Positions 1 to 6,349 of a stretch of 14,641 nt of DNA are shown piece by piece. The notes below the pieces were generated by a model. It made no database searches, was not told where the DNA came from, and worked only from the letters and a program-made list of their open reading frames with translations. The first letter of the stretch is position 1, and the number at the start of each line of letters is the position of its first letter. Position numbers and translations under genes: made by a program. Origin of the DNA: JBDRGD01 sp043818095 (GTDB lineage: Bacteria > Chloroflexota > Dehalococcoidia > Dehalococcoidales > RBG-16-60-22); assembly GCA_043818095.1 (NCBI GenBank), contig JBDRGD010000038.1:1-14641 (forward strand), written 5' to 3'.

Positions 1-39
1 AATGGGGAGAAACTGTTTGAAAGGGAGGCAAGGGGATGA
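1..39 (+). CDS. possible 3' end of a plus-strand gene (partial)
   Basis: Frame 1 is open from the window edge for 12 codons and ends at a TGA at 37-39. The stop overlaps an ATG at 36-38 (ATGA), an arrangement common between neighbouring genes. The new frame closes after 15 codons at 81-83, so nothing of normal size follows. The fragment is too short to identify, and an open frame of 12 codons can arise by chance. If real, this gene converges on the minus-strand genes to its right. Confidence 0.22.
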   Translation, partial: NGEKLFEREARG

Positions 40-98
40 GCATTAACGAACAGTCAAGACCAAACGATACCCTTGGGCTGTGACGGACGGAGGGGCTT

Positions 99-311
99 TT
101 AGTTCCAGCAAAAACGGCGCAGGCTGACGTGCCGGAAGAGCATCAGGGTAAACGGGTCTTCCTCCGCCGCCGCGGCACCGTTTTCCGCCGCCGTCCAGGC
201 CGGGTGCGCCCGCCGGAACCGCTGCATCGCCTCGTCGTGCTGCCGGAAAGCGCTACTTTCCGTCTCCTGCCGGGGCTTGCTCTCTTCATTCGGATACCAG
301 GTCATCGACAT
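99..311 (-). CDS. hypothetical 70-aa protein
   Basis: This is a small charged protein of unknown function. The N-terminal half is hydrophilic and rich in Glu, Arg and Gln. The second half has a short Ala/Glu stretch and ends in a basic, aromatic tail (residues about 57-70). There is no signal peptide, TM segment or recognisable motif. The start at 311 is favoured because a GGAG ribosome binding site lies 9 bases upstream and overlaps the TAG stop of the secreted-protein gene, which suggests coupled translation and a two-gene unit. A second ATG two codons in could also serve. An open frame on the opposite strand (129-341) lacks comparable support. I do not recognise the family. Confidence 0.6.
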   Translation of the reverse strand: MSMTWYPNEESKPRQETESSAFRQHDEAMQRFRRAHPAWTAAENGAAAAEEDPFTLMLFRHVSLRRFCWN

Positions 312-322
312 CGCTTTATCTC

Positions 323-850
323 CTATTCCGCCGTAAGGTAGAACTCCGGCACCGCCGAGGTGCCCCCGGGATAGCAGTAGAAGGAACCGCCGTCAACGGT
401 CAGCTTGTAGCGGGCATATCCGGGGACGGAAAAGCTGACGCGGCCATTGCGCATCGTCAGGTAAGTTTTCGGAAACGGGTCGCCGCCGGGAGCGGTCGCC
501 CATGTCCAGTCGGCGCCGTCCTCCGCATAGAGGCCCACCCTCAGCATCAGGTAGCGGTAGTCATGGCTGAGGTCGAGGGTATTGGTGAGGTAAAGGGTCA
601 CCTGGGTGTCCCCCGGGTAAGTAGTAGCATCAATAAAATAAAGGGTGCCGGGCGTTGACACCCCGCCGATGGCGCTGCCGTAAGCCGTCCAGCCGGGGAG
701 TCCGGCGGCGGCGGCCGTGATATCCACCGGGGACTGCTCTCCGGGGGTGTTGTCATAAGCGTAAGCCACCGGCCAGGGGGTCAGTAATATCACAGCAGCG
801 AGGAGAAACAGCAGTTTTTTCTTCATTTGCCGTTTTACCGCGGGCGTCAT
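323..850 (-). CDS. secreted protein of unknown function
   Basis: The 175-aa product has a clear Sec-type signal peptide: basic residues at 6-12, a hydrophobic core at about 13-23, and a probable signal peptidase I site after Ala-Tyr-Ala at 29-31. The mature part (about 144 aa) is rich in Gly, Thr, Tyr and Asp with alternating hydrophobic residues, suggesting an extracellular beta-sheet domain. It has one cysteine and no membrane anchor, lipobox or sorting motif. An alternative start at Met9 (826) gives a more typical signal peptide length, but neither start has a strong ribosome binding site. The gene is isolated from the regulator at 1028 by a bidirectional terminator and is followed closely by the 70-aa gene. 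I do not recognise the family; a surface or adhesin-like role is only a guess. Confidence 0.7.
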   Translation of the reverse strand: MTPAVKRQMKKKLLFLLAAVILLTPWPVAYAYDNTPGEQSPVDITAAAAGLPGWTAYGSAIGGVSTPGTLYFIDATTYPGDTQVTLYLTNTLDLSHDYRYLMLRVGLYAEDGADWTWATAPGGDPFPKTYLTMRNGRVSFSVPGYARYKLTVDGGSFYCYPGGTSAVPEFYLTAE

Positions 851-965
851 ACCCGTCTCTTTATCCTGTTTTCAGCTTAGTCCCGGCCTGAGTAACAGGG
901 CATAAAAACGGGGGAAGCGGTTATAAACAATCCGTAAAAGATGGTTAGGCCGCCGGCGGGCGGGC

Positions 966-1008
966 AAAAAGAAAGGGGCCCGGCAACGGGGTTACCGGAC
1001 CCCTTTTT
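966..1008. terminator. bidirectional intrinsic terminator
   Basis: The arms 972-983 and 995-1006 form a 12-position stem (AAAGGGG, one C-A mismatch, then CCGG) with an 11-base loop. On the minus strand the stem is followed by a T-rich run (966-974), and on the plus strand by TTTTT at 1004-1008. It ends the message of the receiver gene that stops at 1028 and could also block plus-strand readthrough. Confidence 0.8.
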
Positions 1009-1027
1009 GTTAAGCGCTTGCGCGGGC

Positions 1028-1441
1028 TTACACGGAGCCGGAGCGGACGAAGGGGGCGCTAGAGGCCGCCCCGTTTAGCTCCCTGACTTTTTCTATCCGC
1101 CACACCACTTCCTCCACGCCGAAGGATTCCGTAAGATAGCCGTCCGCCGTCAGATCCAGTGCCCTCACGCGGTCCTCACCGGCGCCCCAGGCGGTGAGCA
1201 TGAGAATCGGCACTTTTGACCACTGGCGGATGCGCAGGGAGACCTCGATGCCGTCGAGCTGCGGCGCCATGATATCCAGGATGATGAAGTCCGGGTTTTC
1301 CTGGTCCAGGACGTCATTCAGGGGGCCTCCGGTTTCCGGGGTGGTCACCACCTGAAAGCCGGCATCCCGGAGTTGCCGGGGGAGAAATTTGAGCAGCTTG
1401 GGGTCACTGCTGACAAAAAGAATCCTGGTTTTTTCGGTCAT
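1028..1441 (-). CDS. degenerate (pseudo-)receiver domain protein
   Basis: This is a 137-aa stand-alone receiver (REC) fold without an output domain. Measured against the receiver of the OmpR regulator at 1601-2296, the phosphorylatable Asp is kept (ILDIMAP) and so is the switch Thr (LMLTAWG). The two metal-binding acidic residues after beta-1 are Ser-Ser (FVSSDP in place of VVDDDP), and the invariant Lys of the KPF motif is replaced by Glu-Ser (LTESFG). Such receivers usually cannot be phosphorylated normally and act as phosphorylation-independent switches or partners, so conventional signalling is unlikely. The start at 1441 is chosen over the upstream ATG at 1474 because GAGGAGG at 1447-1453 lies 5 bases before it. 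The gene has a terminator on either side, so it is probably transcribed alone. Confidence 0.85.
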   Translation of the reverse strand: MTEKTRILFVSSDPKLLKFLPRQLRDAGFQVVTTPETGGPLNDVLDQENPDFIILDIMAPQLDGIEVSLRIRQWSKVPILMLTAWGAGEDRVRALDLTADGYLTESFGVEEVVWRIEKVRELNGAASSAPFVRSGSV

Positions 1442-1446
1442 CTTGG

Positions 1447-1453
1447 CCTCCTC
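1447..1453 (-). promoter_or_regulatory. ribosome binding site that decides the start at 1441
   Basis: GAGGAGG lies 5 bases upstream of the ATG at 1441. The longer in-frame alternative (ATG at 1474) has no comparable sequence before it, so the first 11 codons of the longer frame are probably untranslated leader. Confidence 0.7.
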
Positions 1454-1508
1454 GGGATATTCTATTTGTTTCATTTACGACCAAGATTAACATCGCGGTG
1501 GTAAACAA

Positions 1509-1522
1509 GACATAAATGTCAA
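1509..1522 (-). promoter_or_regulatory. possible -35 element within an inverted repeat
   Basis: On the minus strand a perfect TTGACA (1522-1517) overlaps an inverted repeat GACAT-TT-ATGTC (1520-1509). It lies downstream of the terminator of the OmpR gene and about 70 bases before the receiver gene start. No convincing -10 hexamer sits at the normal 16-18 bp distance, so this may be an activator-dependent promoter, an operator, or chance. Confidence 0.35.
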
Positions 1523-1529
1523 GATATTC

Positions 1530-1547
1530 CCCGTAAATATCCCGTAA
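1530..1547 (-). promoter_or_regulatory. TTACGGG direct repeat, 11-bp period (candidate OmpR-family site)
   Basis: Two perfect TTACGGG heptamers (plus-strand CCCGTAA at 1530-1536 and 1541-1547) are separated by 4 bp and lie just upstream of the possible -35 at 1522. Seven-base direct repeats on an 11-bp period are the known layout of PhoB/OmpR-family binding sites. The OmpR-type gene next door is an obvious candidate binder, but that link is inference. Confidence 0.45.
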
Positions 1548-1579
1548 TAAAAAACGAGCCGTCCGGGGGGACGGCTCGT
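1547..1579 (-). terminator. intrinsic terminator of the signalling operon
   Basis: A perfect 11-bp GC-rich stem (arms 1554-1564 and 1569-1579) closes a 4-base loop. On the minus strand it is followed by TTTTTT (1554-1549) and an AT-rich stretch. It lies 22 bases after the stop of the OmpR-type regulator and should end the long leftward transcript. Confidence 0.92.
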
Positions 1580-1600
1580 CTGCCTCTGACAGGGGAAACG

Positions 1601-2296
1601 TTACGCGGCGACGCCCAGGTGATAGCCCACGCCGGGGATGGTCTGGATATACCGGGGGCTCTGGGGGTCGGGTTCGATTTTCTTGCGCAGCCGGCCGATG
1701 AAAACCCGCAGATACTCTTTCTCGGAGCAGTATTCGGGCCCCCAGACGGATTGCAGCAGCATGCTGTGGGTCAGGACCTTGTTCCGGTTGACCGCCAGGT
1801 TCTGCAGCACGGAGTACTCCGTCGGCGTCAGGGGCACTTCCTTACCGTCCACGGTCACCCGCCTCATGGCGAAGTTAATCTCCAGGCCGTCGCAGGTAAA
1901 GTTCGGCGCGCTGACCTCTCCGCGGGAGCGGTTCCCGTGACGGAGCGCCGCCTTAATCCGCGCCATCAGTTCGGGGATGCCGAAGGGCTTGGTCAGGTAG
2001 TCGTCCGCCCCCAGTTCCAGACACTTGACCTTATCCGTCTCGTCGCCGCGGGCGCTGAGGATGATGATGGGAACGTCGGACCACTCGCGGACGCGGCGGC
2101 AGACCTCCACGCCGTCCACCTTGGGCATCATCAGGTCCAGGACAATCAGGTCCACGAAATCGCCTTCGGCGGCCTTCAGGGACTCTTCCCCGTCCGCGGC
2201 GGTGGAAACCTTATAGCCCCGGGCCTTGAGGTTGGTACAGAGCAGCCTCAGAATCGCCGGGTCGTCATCGACCACCAGAATATGCGTTTTCTCCAT
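1601..2296 (-). CDS. OmpR/PhoB-family response regulator
   Basis: This is a 231-aa transcription factor with two standard domains. The N-terminal receiver (about 1-120) has acidic residues at 10-12, the phospho-acceptor Asp54 in the LDLMMP motif, the switch Ser in ILSARG and the Lys of LTKPFG. The C-terminal winged-helix DNA-binding domain (about 130-228) shows the typical LTPTEYSVL, the VWGPEY segment, a recognition-helix region with RLRKKIE and a terminal GVGYHL. Length and order are normal for the family, and it looks KdpE-like in general form. It starts 9 bases after the preceding kinase; the AGAGGTG ribosome binding site covers that gene's TAG stop. It is the only DNA-binding protein of the signalling run and so the probable transcriptional output. 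Target genes are unknown; the TTACGGG repeat at 1530-1547 is a candidate site. Confidence 0.95.
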   Translation of the reverse strand: MEKTHILVVDDDPAILRLLCTNLKARGYKVSTAADGEESLKAAEGDFVDLIVLDLMMPKVDGVEVCRRVREWSDVPIIILSARGDETDKVKCLELGADDYLTKPFGIPELMARIKAALRHGNRSRGEVSAPNFTCDGLEINFAMRRVTVDGKEVPLTPTEYSVLQNLAVNRNKVLTHSMLLQSVWGPEYCSEKEYLRVFIGRLRKKIEPDPQSPRYIQTIPGVGYHLGVAA

Positions 2297-2305
2297 GTTG
2301 CACCT

Positions 2306-3916
2306 CTATGAACTTATCGGTAAAGTGAAGTTGAATCGTGAGCCTTGTTCCGGCTCGCTTTCCACCCAGATTTTCCCCCCGTGCGCCTCCACGATGCCCC
2401 GGCAGATAGCCAGCCCCAGTCCGGTGCCGTCCCGGTGGCGCCTCCGATTGTTCCGCGCCTGGTAAAAACGGTCGAACACCTTCCGCTGCAGCTCCCGGGG
2501 GATGCCGATGCCTTCATCAGCTACGCTGACGACGACATCGCCGCTGTTGGGGCTGGCGCTGAGCTTAATCTGCGTGCCCTCCGGGGAATACCTCACCGCG
2601 TTCTCCACCAGGTTGGTGAGCACCTCCCCGATGCGTCCCTCATCCACCATCACGGTGGGCAGGTCGTCCGGAATATCAACCACCAGCCGGTGGTGTCCCG
2701 CCAGGCTGTTCAGGCGGTCCCGGACGCCGGCGACGAGCCCGTCCATGCCATTCGGCTCTTTCCGGACCTCCAGCGCCCCCGCCTCCAGCCGGGACATCAT
2801 CAATAAGTCGTCCACCAGGCGGGTCAGCTTGTCGGCATCGTTATCGATGGACGTCAGGAAATCGCGCCAGGTCTGCTCGTCAAAGGTGACGTCCGTCTGG
2901 AGGAGGCTGTTCGCCGAGCCCTTGATGACCGCCAGCGGGGTCCTCAGTTCGTGGGAAACGTTCGCCAGAAACTCCGTGCGCAGGGCATCCAACTCCCGCA
3001 GCGCCCGCGTGCTGGAGGCTTCCTCGTAGAGCTGGGAGTTGCGCACCGCGATGGCGATTTCCTTGCCGATGGCGGTGAGCAGGTTGATTTCCGCCGGGGT
3101 AAAGCAGCGCTGTTCACGGGTGGCAATGCTGATGACGCCGATGCCCTCCCCGACGACGGCGAGCGGGGCGCAGAGGTAAGAGCGGAAACCGCCCTCCACC
3201 AGCGCCGCCAGGCCGGGGGTATCATGCCCCAGCCGGGACACGTGCATCGGCTCCGCCTGGCAAAGAACGCTCATCTCGATACCCGCCGCGGCTTCTTTCC
3301 CCAGCTCCGCGATTATCCCGCTGGAAAACCCGCGGTGCCCCTTCAGCACGAGGCGGTCATTCTCCAGGAGATAGACATAGCCCGCGTCCACCTGCAGCAT
3401 CCGGCTCACTTTCTCAAGGGCGGCGGCGATGATCTGCTCCAGGTCAAGGGTCTGGGACACCGCCTGGGACACCTCCAGCAGGATGCCGGTCTCCCGGTCA
3501 TGCTCCGCCAGCTTCTCCACCAGCGCCCGGTTCTCCATCTCGAGGTGCTGCTTCTCCAGCCCGCGGGACATCACGGAGATGAGGTGGTCCGGGTCCAGCG
3601 GTTTCTCCAGGTAAGCGAAGGCGCCCCGGTTCAGGGACTCGGTGACGTTCTTCACGGAAGAATGCCCCGTGAGCATGATGACAATCATCTCCGGGTGCTG
3701 CCCCAGGAGCGTGGAGATAAGCTCCGTGCCGTCCGAGTCCGGCAGGCTGATATCCAGGATAGCCACGTGGTAAAAGCGCTCCCGCGAAAGGGATACGGCT
3801 TCCCCGGCGGTAGGCGCCGTGGCCACCTCGTAGCCCTTGGCCTGCAGGATTTTCTGGATGACGGTGAGGAAATCTACCTCGTCGTCAACTACCAGTATAC
3901 TGTGCCTGTTTTTCAT
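2306..3916 (-). CDS. hybrid sensor kinase: REC-GAF-HisKA-HATPase
   Basis: This is a 536-aa cytoplasmic histidine kinase with no TM segment. Order: an N-terminal receiver (about 5-118; acidic pair Asp11/Asp12, phospho-Asp55, Thr83, Lys105), a helical coiled-coil linker (about 118-155), a GAF sensor domain (about 155-297), a second helix, a HisKA dimerisation domain with phospho-His322 in SHELRTPL, and an HATPase_c domain with N box (Asn435-Asn439), G1 (DEGIG from 467) and G2 (GTGLGLAI near 497). All catalytic motifs look intact. A receiver placed before the kinase suggests that phosphorylation by an upstream kinase tunes its activity, while the GAF domain may bind a small ligand. The start overlaps the end of the REC-REC gene by 32 bases, which implies coupled translation. 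The natural partner is the OmpR-type regulator 9 bases downstream. Confidence 0.93.
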   Translation of the reverse strand: MKNRHSILVVDDEVDFLTVIQKILQAKGYEVATAPTAGEAVSLSRERFYHVAILDISLPDSDGTELISTLLGQHPEMIVIMLTGHSSVKNVTESLNRGAFAYLEKPLDPDHLISVMSRGLEKQHLEMENRALVEKLAEHDRETGILLEVSQAVSQTLDLEQIIAAALEKVSRMLQVDAGYVYLLENDRLVLKGHRGFSSGIIAELGKEAAAGIEMSVLCQAEPMHVSRLGHDTPGLAALVEGGFRSYLCAPLAVVGEGIGVISIATREQRCFTPAEINLLTAIGKEIAIAVRNSQLYEEASSTRALRELDALRTEFLANVSHELRTPLAVIKGSANSLLQTDVTFDEQTWRDFLTSIDNDADKLTRLVDDLLMMSRLEAGALEVRKEPNGMDGLVAGVRDRLNSLAGHHRLVVDIPDDLPTVMVDEGRIGEVLTNLVENAVRYSPEGTQIKLSASPNSGDVVVSVADEGIGIPRELQRKVFDRFYQARNNRRRHRDGTGLGLAICRGIVEAHGGKIWVESEPEQGSRFNFTLPISS

Positions 3917-4664
3917 TGCGGTCCCCTGCTGTCTGCGGTCCCGTTGCCAGCCGGTGAATCAGGTCCAGCGCCTTTAACGGGTCGAAAGGTTTATAGAGGC
4001 AGGTCACGGCGGAGGCAGCCAGCGCCGCCTCCACCGTCTGCTTCATCTCCTCCCGGTAGCCGGTCATCATAATGGCGGTTATCCCGGGATTCATCTCCTT
4101 CAGCCGGATAAACGTCTCCAGGCCGTTCATCACCGGCAGCTTGATGTCAATAAAAACGATGGGATAGTTCCGTTCCCGGGTGAGGCGTACCGCCTCCTCC
4201 CCGCTGCCGACCGTCTTCACGTCGTAGCCTTCCTGCTTCAGCGCCTGCGCCATCGTCCCCAGGACATCCGCATCATCATCGACGAGCAGCACGGGGCCGG
4301 GGGCGGAGATTTCATTAATCAAATCGATAATGCGGTCAATGCGCAAAGGCTTGCTGACGACGCAGTAGGCCCCTTCTTGCAGCGCCATCTCAATCAGTTT
4401 CTCTTCCGAGTAGGCGGTCATCAGGATGACCCGGGCGCCGGGACAGAGCTCCTTGATTTTGAGGAAAGCCTCGACGCCGTTCATCTCCGGCATGACGATG
4501 TCCATGAGGGTCACGTCAAAGTGCTGCTCCCGGAACTTGTCCACCGCCGCCAAACCGTCCGCCGCGGTCGCCACCTGGAAACCGCGCCGCTGGAGAATCA
4601 GGGAAAACGTTTCCAGCAGGTCTTCATTATCGTCCACCACCAGGATGCTCGTCGTTTCCTTCAT
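3885..4664 (-). CDS. tandem receiver protein (REC-REC)
   Basis: The 259-aa protein consists of two receiver domains and nothing else. REC1 (about 5-118) has Asp11/Asp12, phospho-Asp55, Thr83 and Lys105. REC2 (about 123-240) has Asp129/Asp130, phospho-Asp173, Thr201 and Lys225. Both active sites are complete, unlike the degenerate receiver at 1028. With no output domain, it probably works as a phosphate relay or sink, or binds a partner protein. The start lies 3 bases after the stop of the membrane kinase, with an AAGGAGT ribosome binding site inside that gene's end. Its own last 32 bases overlap the next kinase gene. The tail after residue 240 is polar and probably disordered. The partner assignment rests on gene order only. 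Confidence 0.93.
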   Translation of the reverse strand: MKETTSILVVDDNEDLLETFSLILQRRGFQVATAADGLAAVDKFREQHFDVTLMDIVMPEMNGVEAFLKIKELCPGARVILMTAYSEEKLIEMALQEGAYCVVSKPLRIDRIIDLINEISAPGPVLLVDDDADVLGTMAQALKQEGYDVKTVGSGEEAVRLTRERNYPIVFIDIKLPVMNGLETFIRLKEMNPGITAIMMTGYREEMKQTVEAALAASAVTCLYKPFDPLKALDLIHRLATGPQTAGDRNEKQAQYTGS

Positions 4665-4667
4665 GGT

Positions 4668-6167
4668 TTACTCCTTCCTTTCTTTTACCGCGATGGGCAG
4701 CTTGATGGTGAAGGTCGTGCCCTTCGCCACCTGGCTCGCTACCTCGATTATGCCCTTGTTCTGCTCCACGACCCGCTTGGTGATGGCCAGACCCAGGCCG
4801 ATGCCCTTGGGCTTGGTGGTGAAAAGCGGTTCAAATATCTTGTCCATGTTGTCCGCGGGGATACCGCAGCCGTTATCTTCAAATCTCACCCAGGCGGAGC
4901 CTTCTTCCGTGCCGGTGGTGATTTTCAGCTTGCCGCCGTTGCCGTTTACGGATTGCACCGCGTTGGAGATAATGTTGGCAAAGGCTCGGCCCACCTGCTC
5001 GGAATCGGCGTAGATGCTGGGGGAAATACCGTCCAGGTCCGCGGTCACCTTGACCTTCTGCGGGATGACCACCCAGGACAGGCTCTCCTTCACCAGGCTG
5101 TTCAGGATGAACTCGGTCCGCTGCGGCGGCCGGATGCGCGTGAAGTCCAGCAGGTCCGTGACGATGCGGTTGGCGATGTCAACCTGCTTGTCCAGCACCG
5201 CCAGGGTCTTCCCGGACTCCTCGTCGCTTTCCCCCAGGCTCATCCGCAGGAGATAAGCGCAGTTGCGGATAACGTTGAGCGGGTTGCGCAGTTCATGCCC
5301 GACGCCGGAAGCGAGTTCACCCACCGCCGCCAGCCGCTCCGAGCGGATCAGTTTCTCCTGCATCTGCGCCAGGTCGTGGGTCCTTTTTTCGACCATCTCC
5401 TCGAGCTGCTCATAATAACCGCGCAGGGACTGCTCCAGTTCGATACCGTGAAGGGCGCCGCCGAGGCGCTCCGCCACGGTCTGCACCAGGTGCTCCTGCC
5501 CGGTAAGGGCCGCGCGCATGCCGCTGATCGCCAGGCTGCCCCGCACCTCACCGCCGACGGTGAGCTCTTCCGCGATTATCCGGGGAAACTCGTCAAATTC
5601 CGGGCTCTGGTATACCCGGTCGTTCACCGTTATCTTGACACCGGTCTCCTCCGGGCTCTGCATCGCCCCGGGGAGGAGGTTCATCGTCGCGGAGAGGAAG
5701 TCTTCCGCCGTCTCGCACTCTTCCGCCGCCCGGCCGATGTCATAAAGGCATTTCAGTTCGCGGGTGCTCTTGCGGCGCTGCTCGTCGCTTTTCTGGACCA
5801 TCGCCACGACCGCCCCCACCGCGCTGAGGATAATGGCGAAAGCGGTGGGTTTGAAGAGCACGTTGGGATAGGTGTCAATCAGGACGGCGTACGGCAGCAC
5901 CAGTACGGTTGCCGTGAGCGCGACGATTATCGCCGCGTTGATGCCCAGCACGTAAGCGGTATAGACCACGGGCGCGAAGAATACCAGGGCATAGAAATCG
6001 ATGCCGAAGAGGTTATGGAATCTGCCCAGGATATCGCCGGCGGTCGTCATGCCCACCAGTGTCATCAGCACCGGCAAGTAGTAAAGCAGGGTACAGGCGG
6101 CGGTGATGGCACCGATGCGCCACAGGTAACGGTTAAGCCTCTTCCTTAGACTTTTTCTGGTCCCCAT
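4668..6167 (-). CDS. membrane-bound sensor histidine kinase
   Basis: The 499-aa kinase starts with a basic N-terminus followed by about four hydrophobic segments (near 17-40, 56-75, 76-97 and 105-124) with short loops and no large extracellular domain. A cytoplasmic GAF-like region (about 135-245) and a coiled coil (about 245-280) lead to HisKA, with phospho-His291 in GHELRNPL, and HATPase_c with N box Asn402, G1 (DNGCG, 431-435), F box (Phe445, Phe449) and G2 (GIGLGLAI, from 455). The catalytic motifs are complete. The stimulus may be sensed in the membrane or by the GAF-like region. It is the first gene of the signalling run, behind a 182-base leader with possible hairpins. The REC-REC protein directly downstream is the likely first phosphate acceptor. 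The start at 6167 has a GGGGG tract upstream. Confidence 0.93.
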   Translation of the reverse strand: MGTRKSLRKRLNRYLWRIGAITAACTLLYYLPVLMTLVGMTTAGDILGRFHNLFGIDFYALVFFAPVVYTAYVLGINAAIIVALTATVLVLPYAVLIDTYPNVLFKPTAFAIILSAVGAVVAMVQKSDEQRRKSTRELKCLYDIGRAAEECETAEDFLSATMNLLPGAMQSPEETGVKITVNDRVYQSPEFDEFPRIIAEELTVGGEVRGSLAISGMRAALTGQEHLVQTVAERLGGALHGIELEQSLRGYYEQLEEMVEKRTHDLAQMQEKLIRSERLAAVGELASGVGHELRNPLNVIRNCAYLLRMSLGESDEESGKTLAVLDKQVDIANRIVTDLLDFTRIRPPQRTEFILNSLVKESLSWVVIPQKVKVTADLDGISPSIYADSEQVGRAFANIISNAVQSVNGNGGKLKITTGTEEGSAWVRFEDNGCGIPADNMDKIFEPLFTTKPKGIGLGLAITKRVVEQNKGIIEVASQVAKGTTFTIKLPIAVKERKE

Positions 6168-6185
6168 CTTGGTTTCCCCCTTATC

Positions 6186-6262
6186 GCAGACTGCCCGTCT
6201 GCCAGTTCGGTCAACGGTCTCCGGCTACCTCCCGCAACCTCAGGCTACAATCCTGGTGCGGG
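6186..6262 (-). promoter_or_regulatory. leader region with two stem-loops before the membrane kinase
   Basis: The gap 6168-6349 holds no gene. Two inverted repeats can be seen. One is 6231-6262 (CCCGCA paired with TGCGGG, extended by CC/GG and AGG/CCT with small bulges, 7-base loop). The other is 6186-6202 (GCAGAC/GTCTGC, 5-base loop). Neither is followed by a T-run on the minus strand, so they do not look like simple terminators. They could form a structured 5' leader of the kinase message or an attenuator. I found no convincing sigma-70 promoter. Confidence 0.3.
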
Positions 6263-6285
6263 GGCGGCAAGCATGATATCCCCCA

Positions 6286-6307
6286 TTTACCTTCAAATTA
6301 CCCTCCA
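6286..6307 (-). promoter_or_regulatory. imperfect 11-bp tandem repeat upstream of the kinase operon
   Basis: Two adjacent 11-mers (plus strand TTTACCTTCAA at 6286-6296 and ATTACCCTCCA at 6297-6307) match at 8 of 11 positions. The 11-bp phase resembles OmpR/PhoB-family sites, but the sequence differs from the TTACGGG repeat at 1530-1547. The repeat is imperfect and may be chance. Confidence 0.22.
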
Positions 6308-6349
6308 CCTTTCCCCCATAAGCTCGGAGGAGGACGTCTCTTCTTTACT

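Noticed and set aside
129..341. Open frame of 70 codons on the plus strand
   Set aside because: It is antisense to the 70-aa minus-strand gene, Arg-rich, and has a weaker start context than the minus-strand frame with its coupled ribosome binding site.
1442..1474. Upstream start of the pseudo-receiver at 1474
   Set aside because: It has no ribosome binding site, while the ATG at 1441 has GAGGAGG 5 bases upstream.
2951..4072. Open frame of 373 codons on the plus strand
   Set aside because: It is antisense to the REC-GAF-kinase gene and has no recognisable domain or sensible composition.
4377..6149. Long open frame (590 codons) on the plus strand
   Set aside because: It lies antisense to the membrane kinase and REC-REC genes, whose motifs are intact. 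Its product is rich in His, Arg, Gln and Gly without domain motifs, as expected for a GC-rich antisense frame.
6235..6275. Sigma-70 promoter for the kinase operon
   Set aside because: No -35 and -10 pair with 16-18 bp spacing was found; single TTGACC-like and TATCAT-like words occur at wrong distances.
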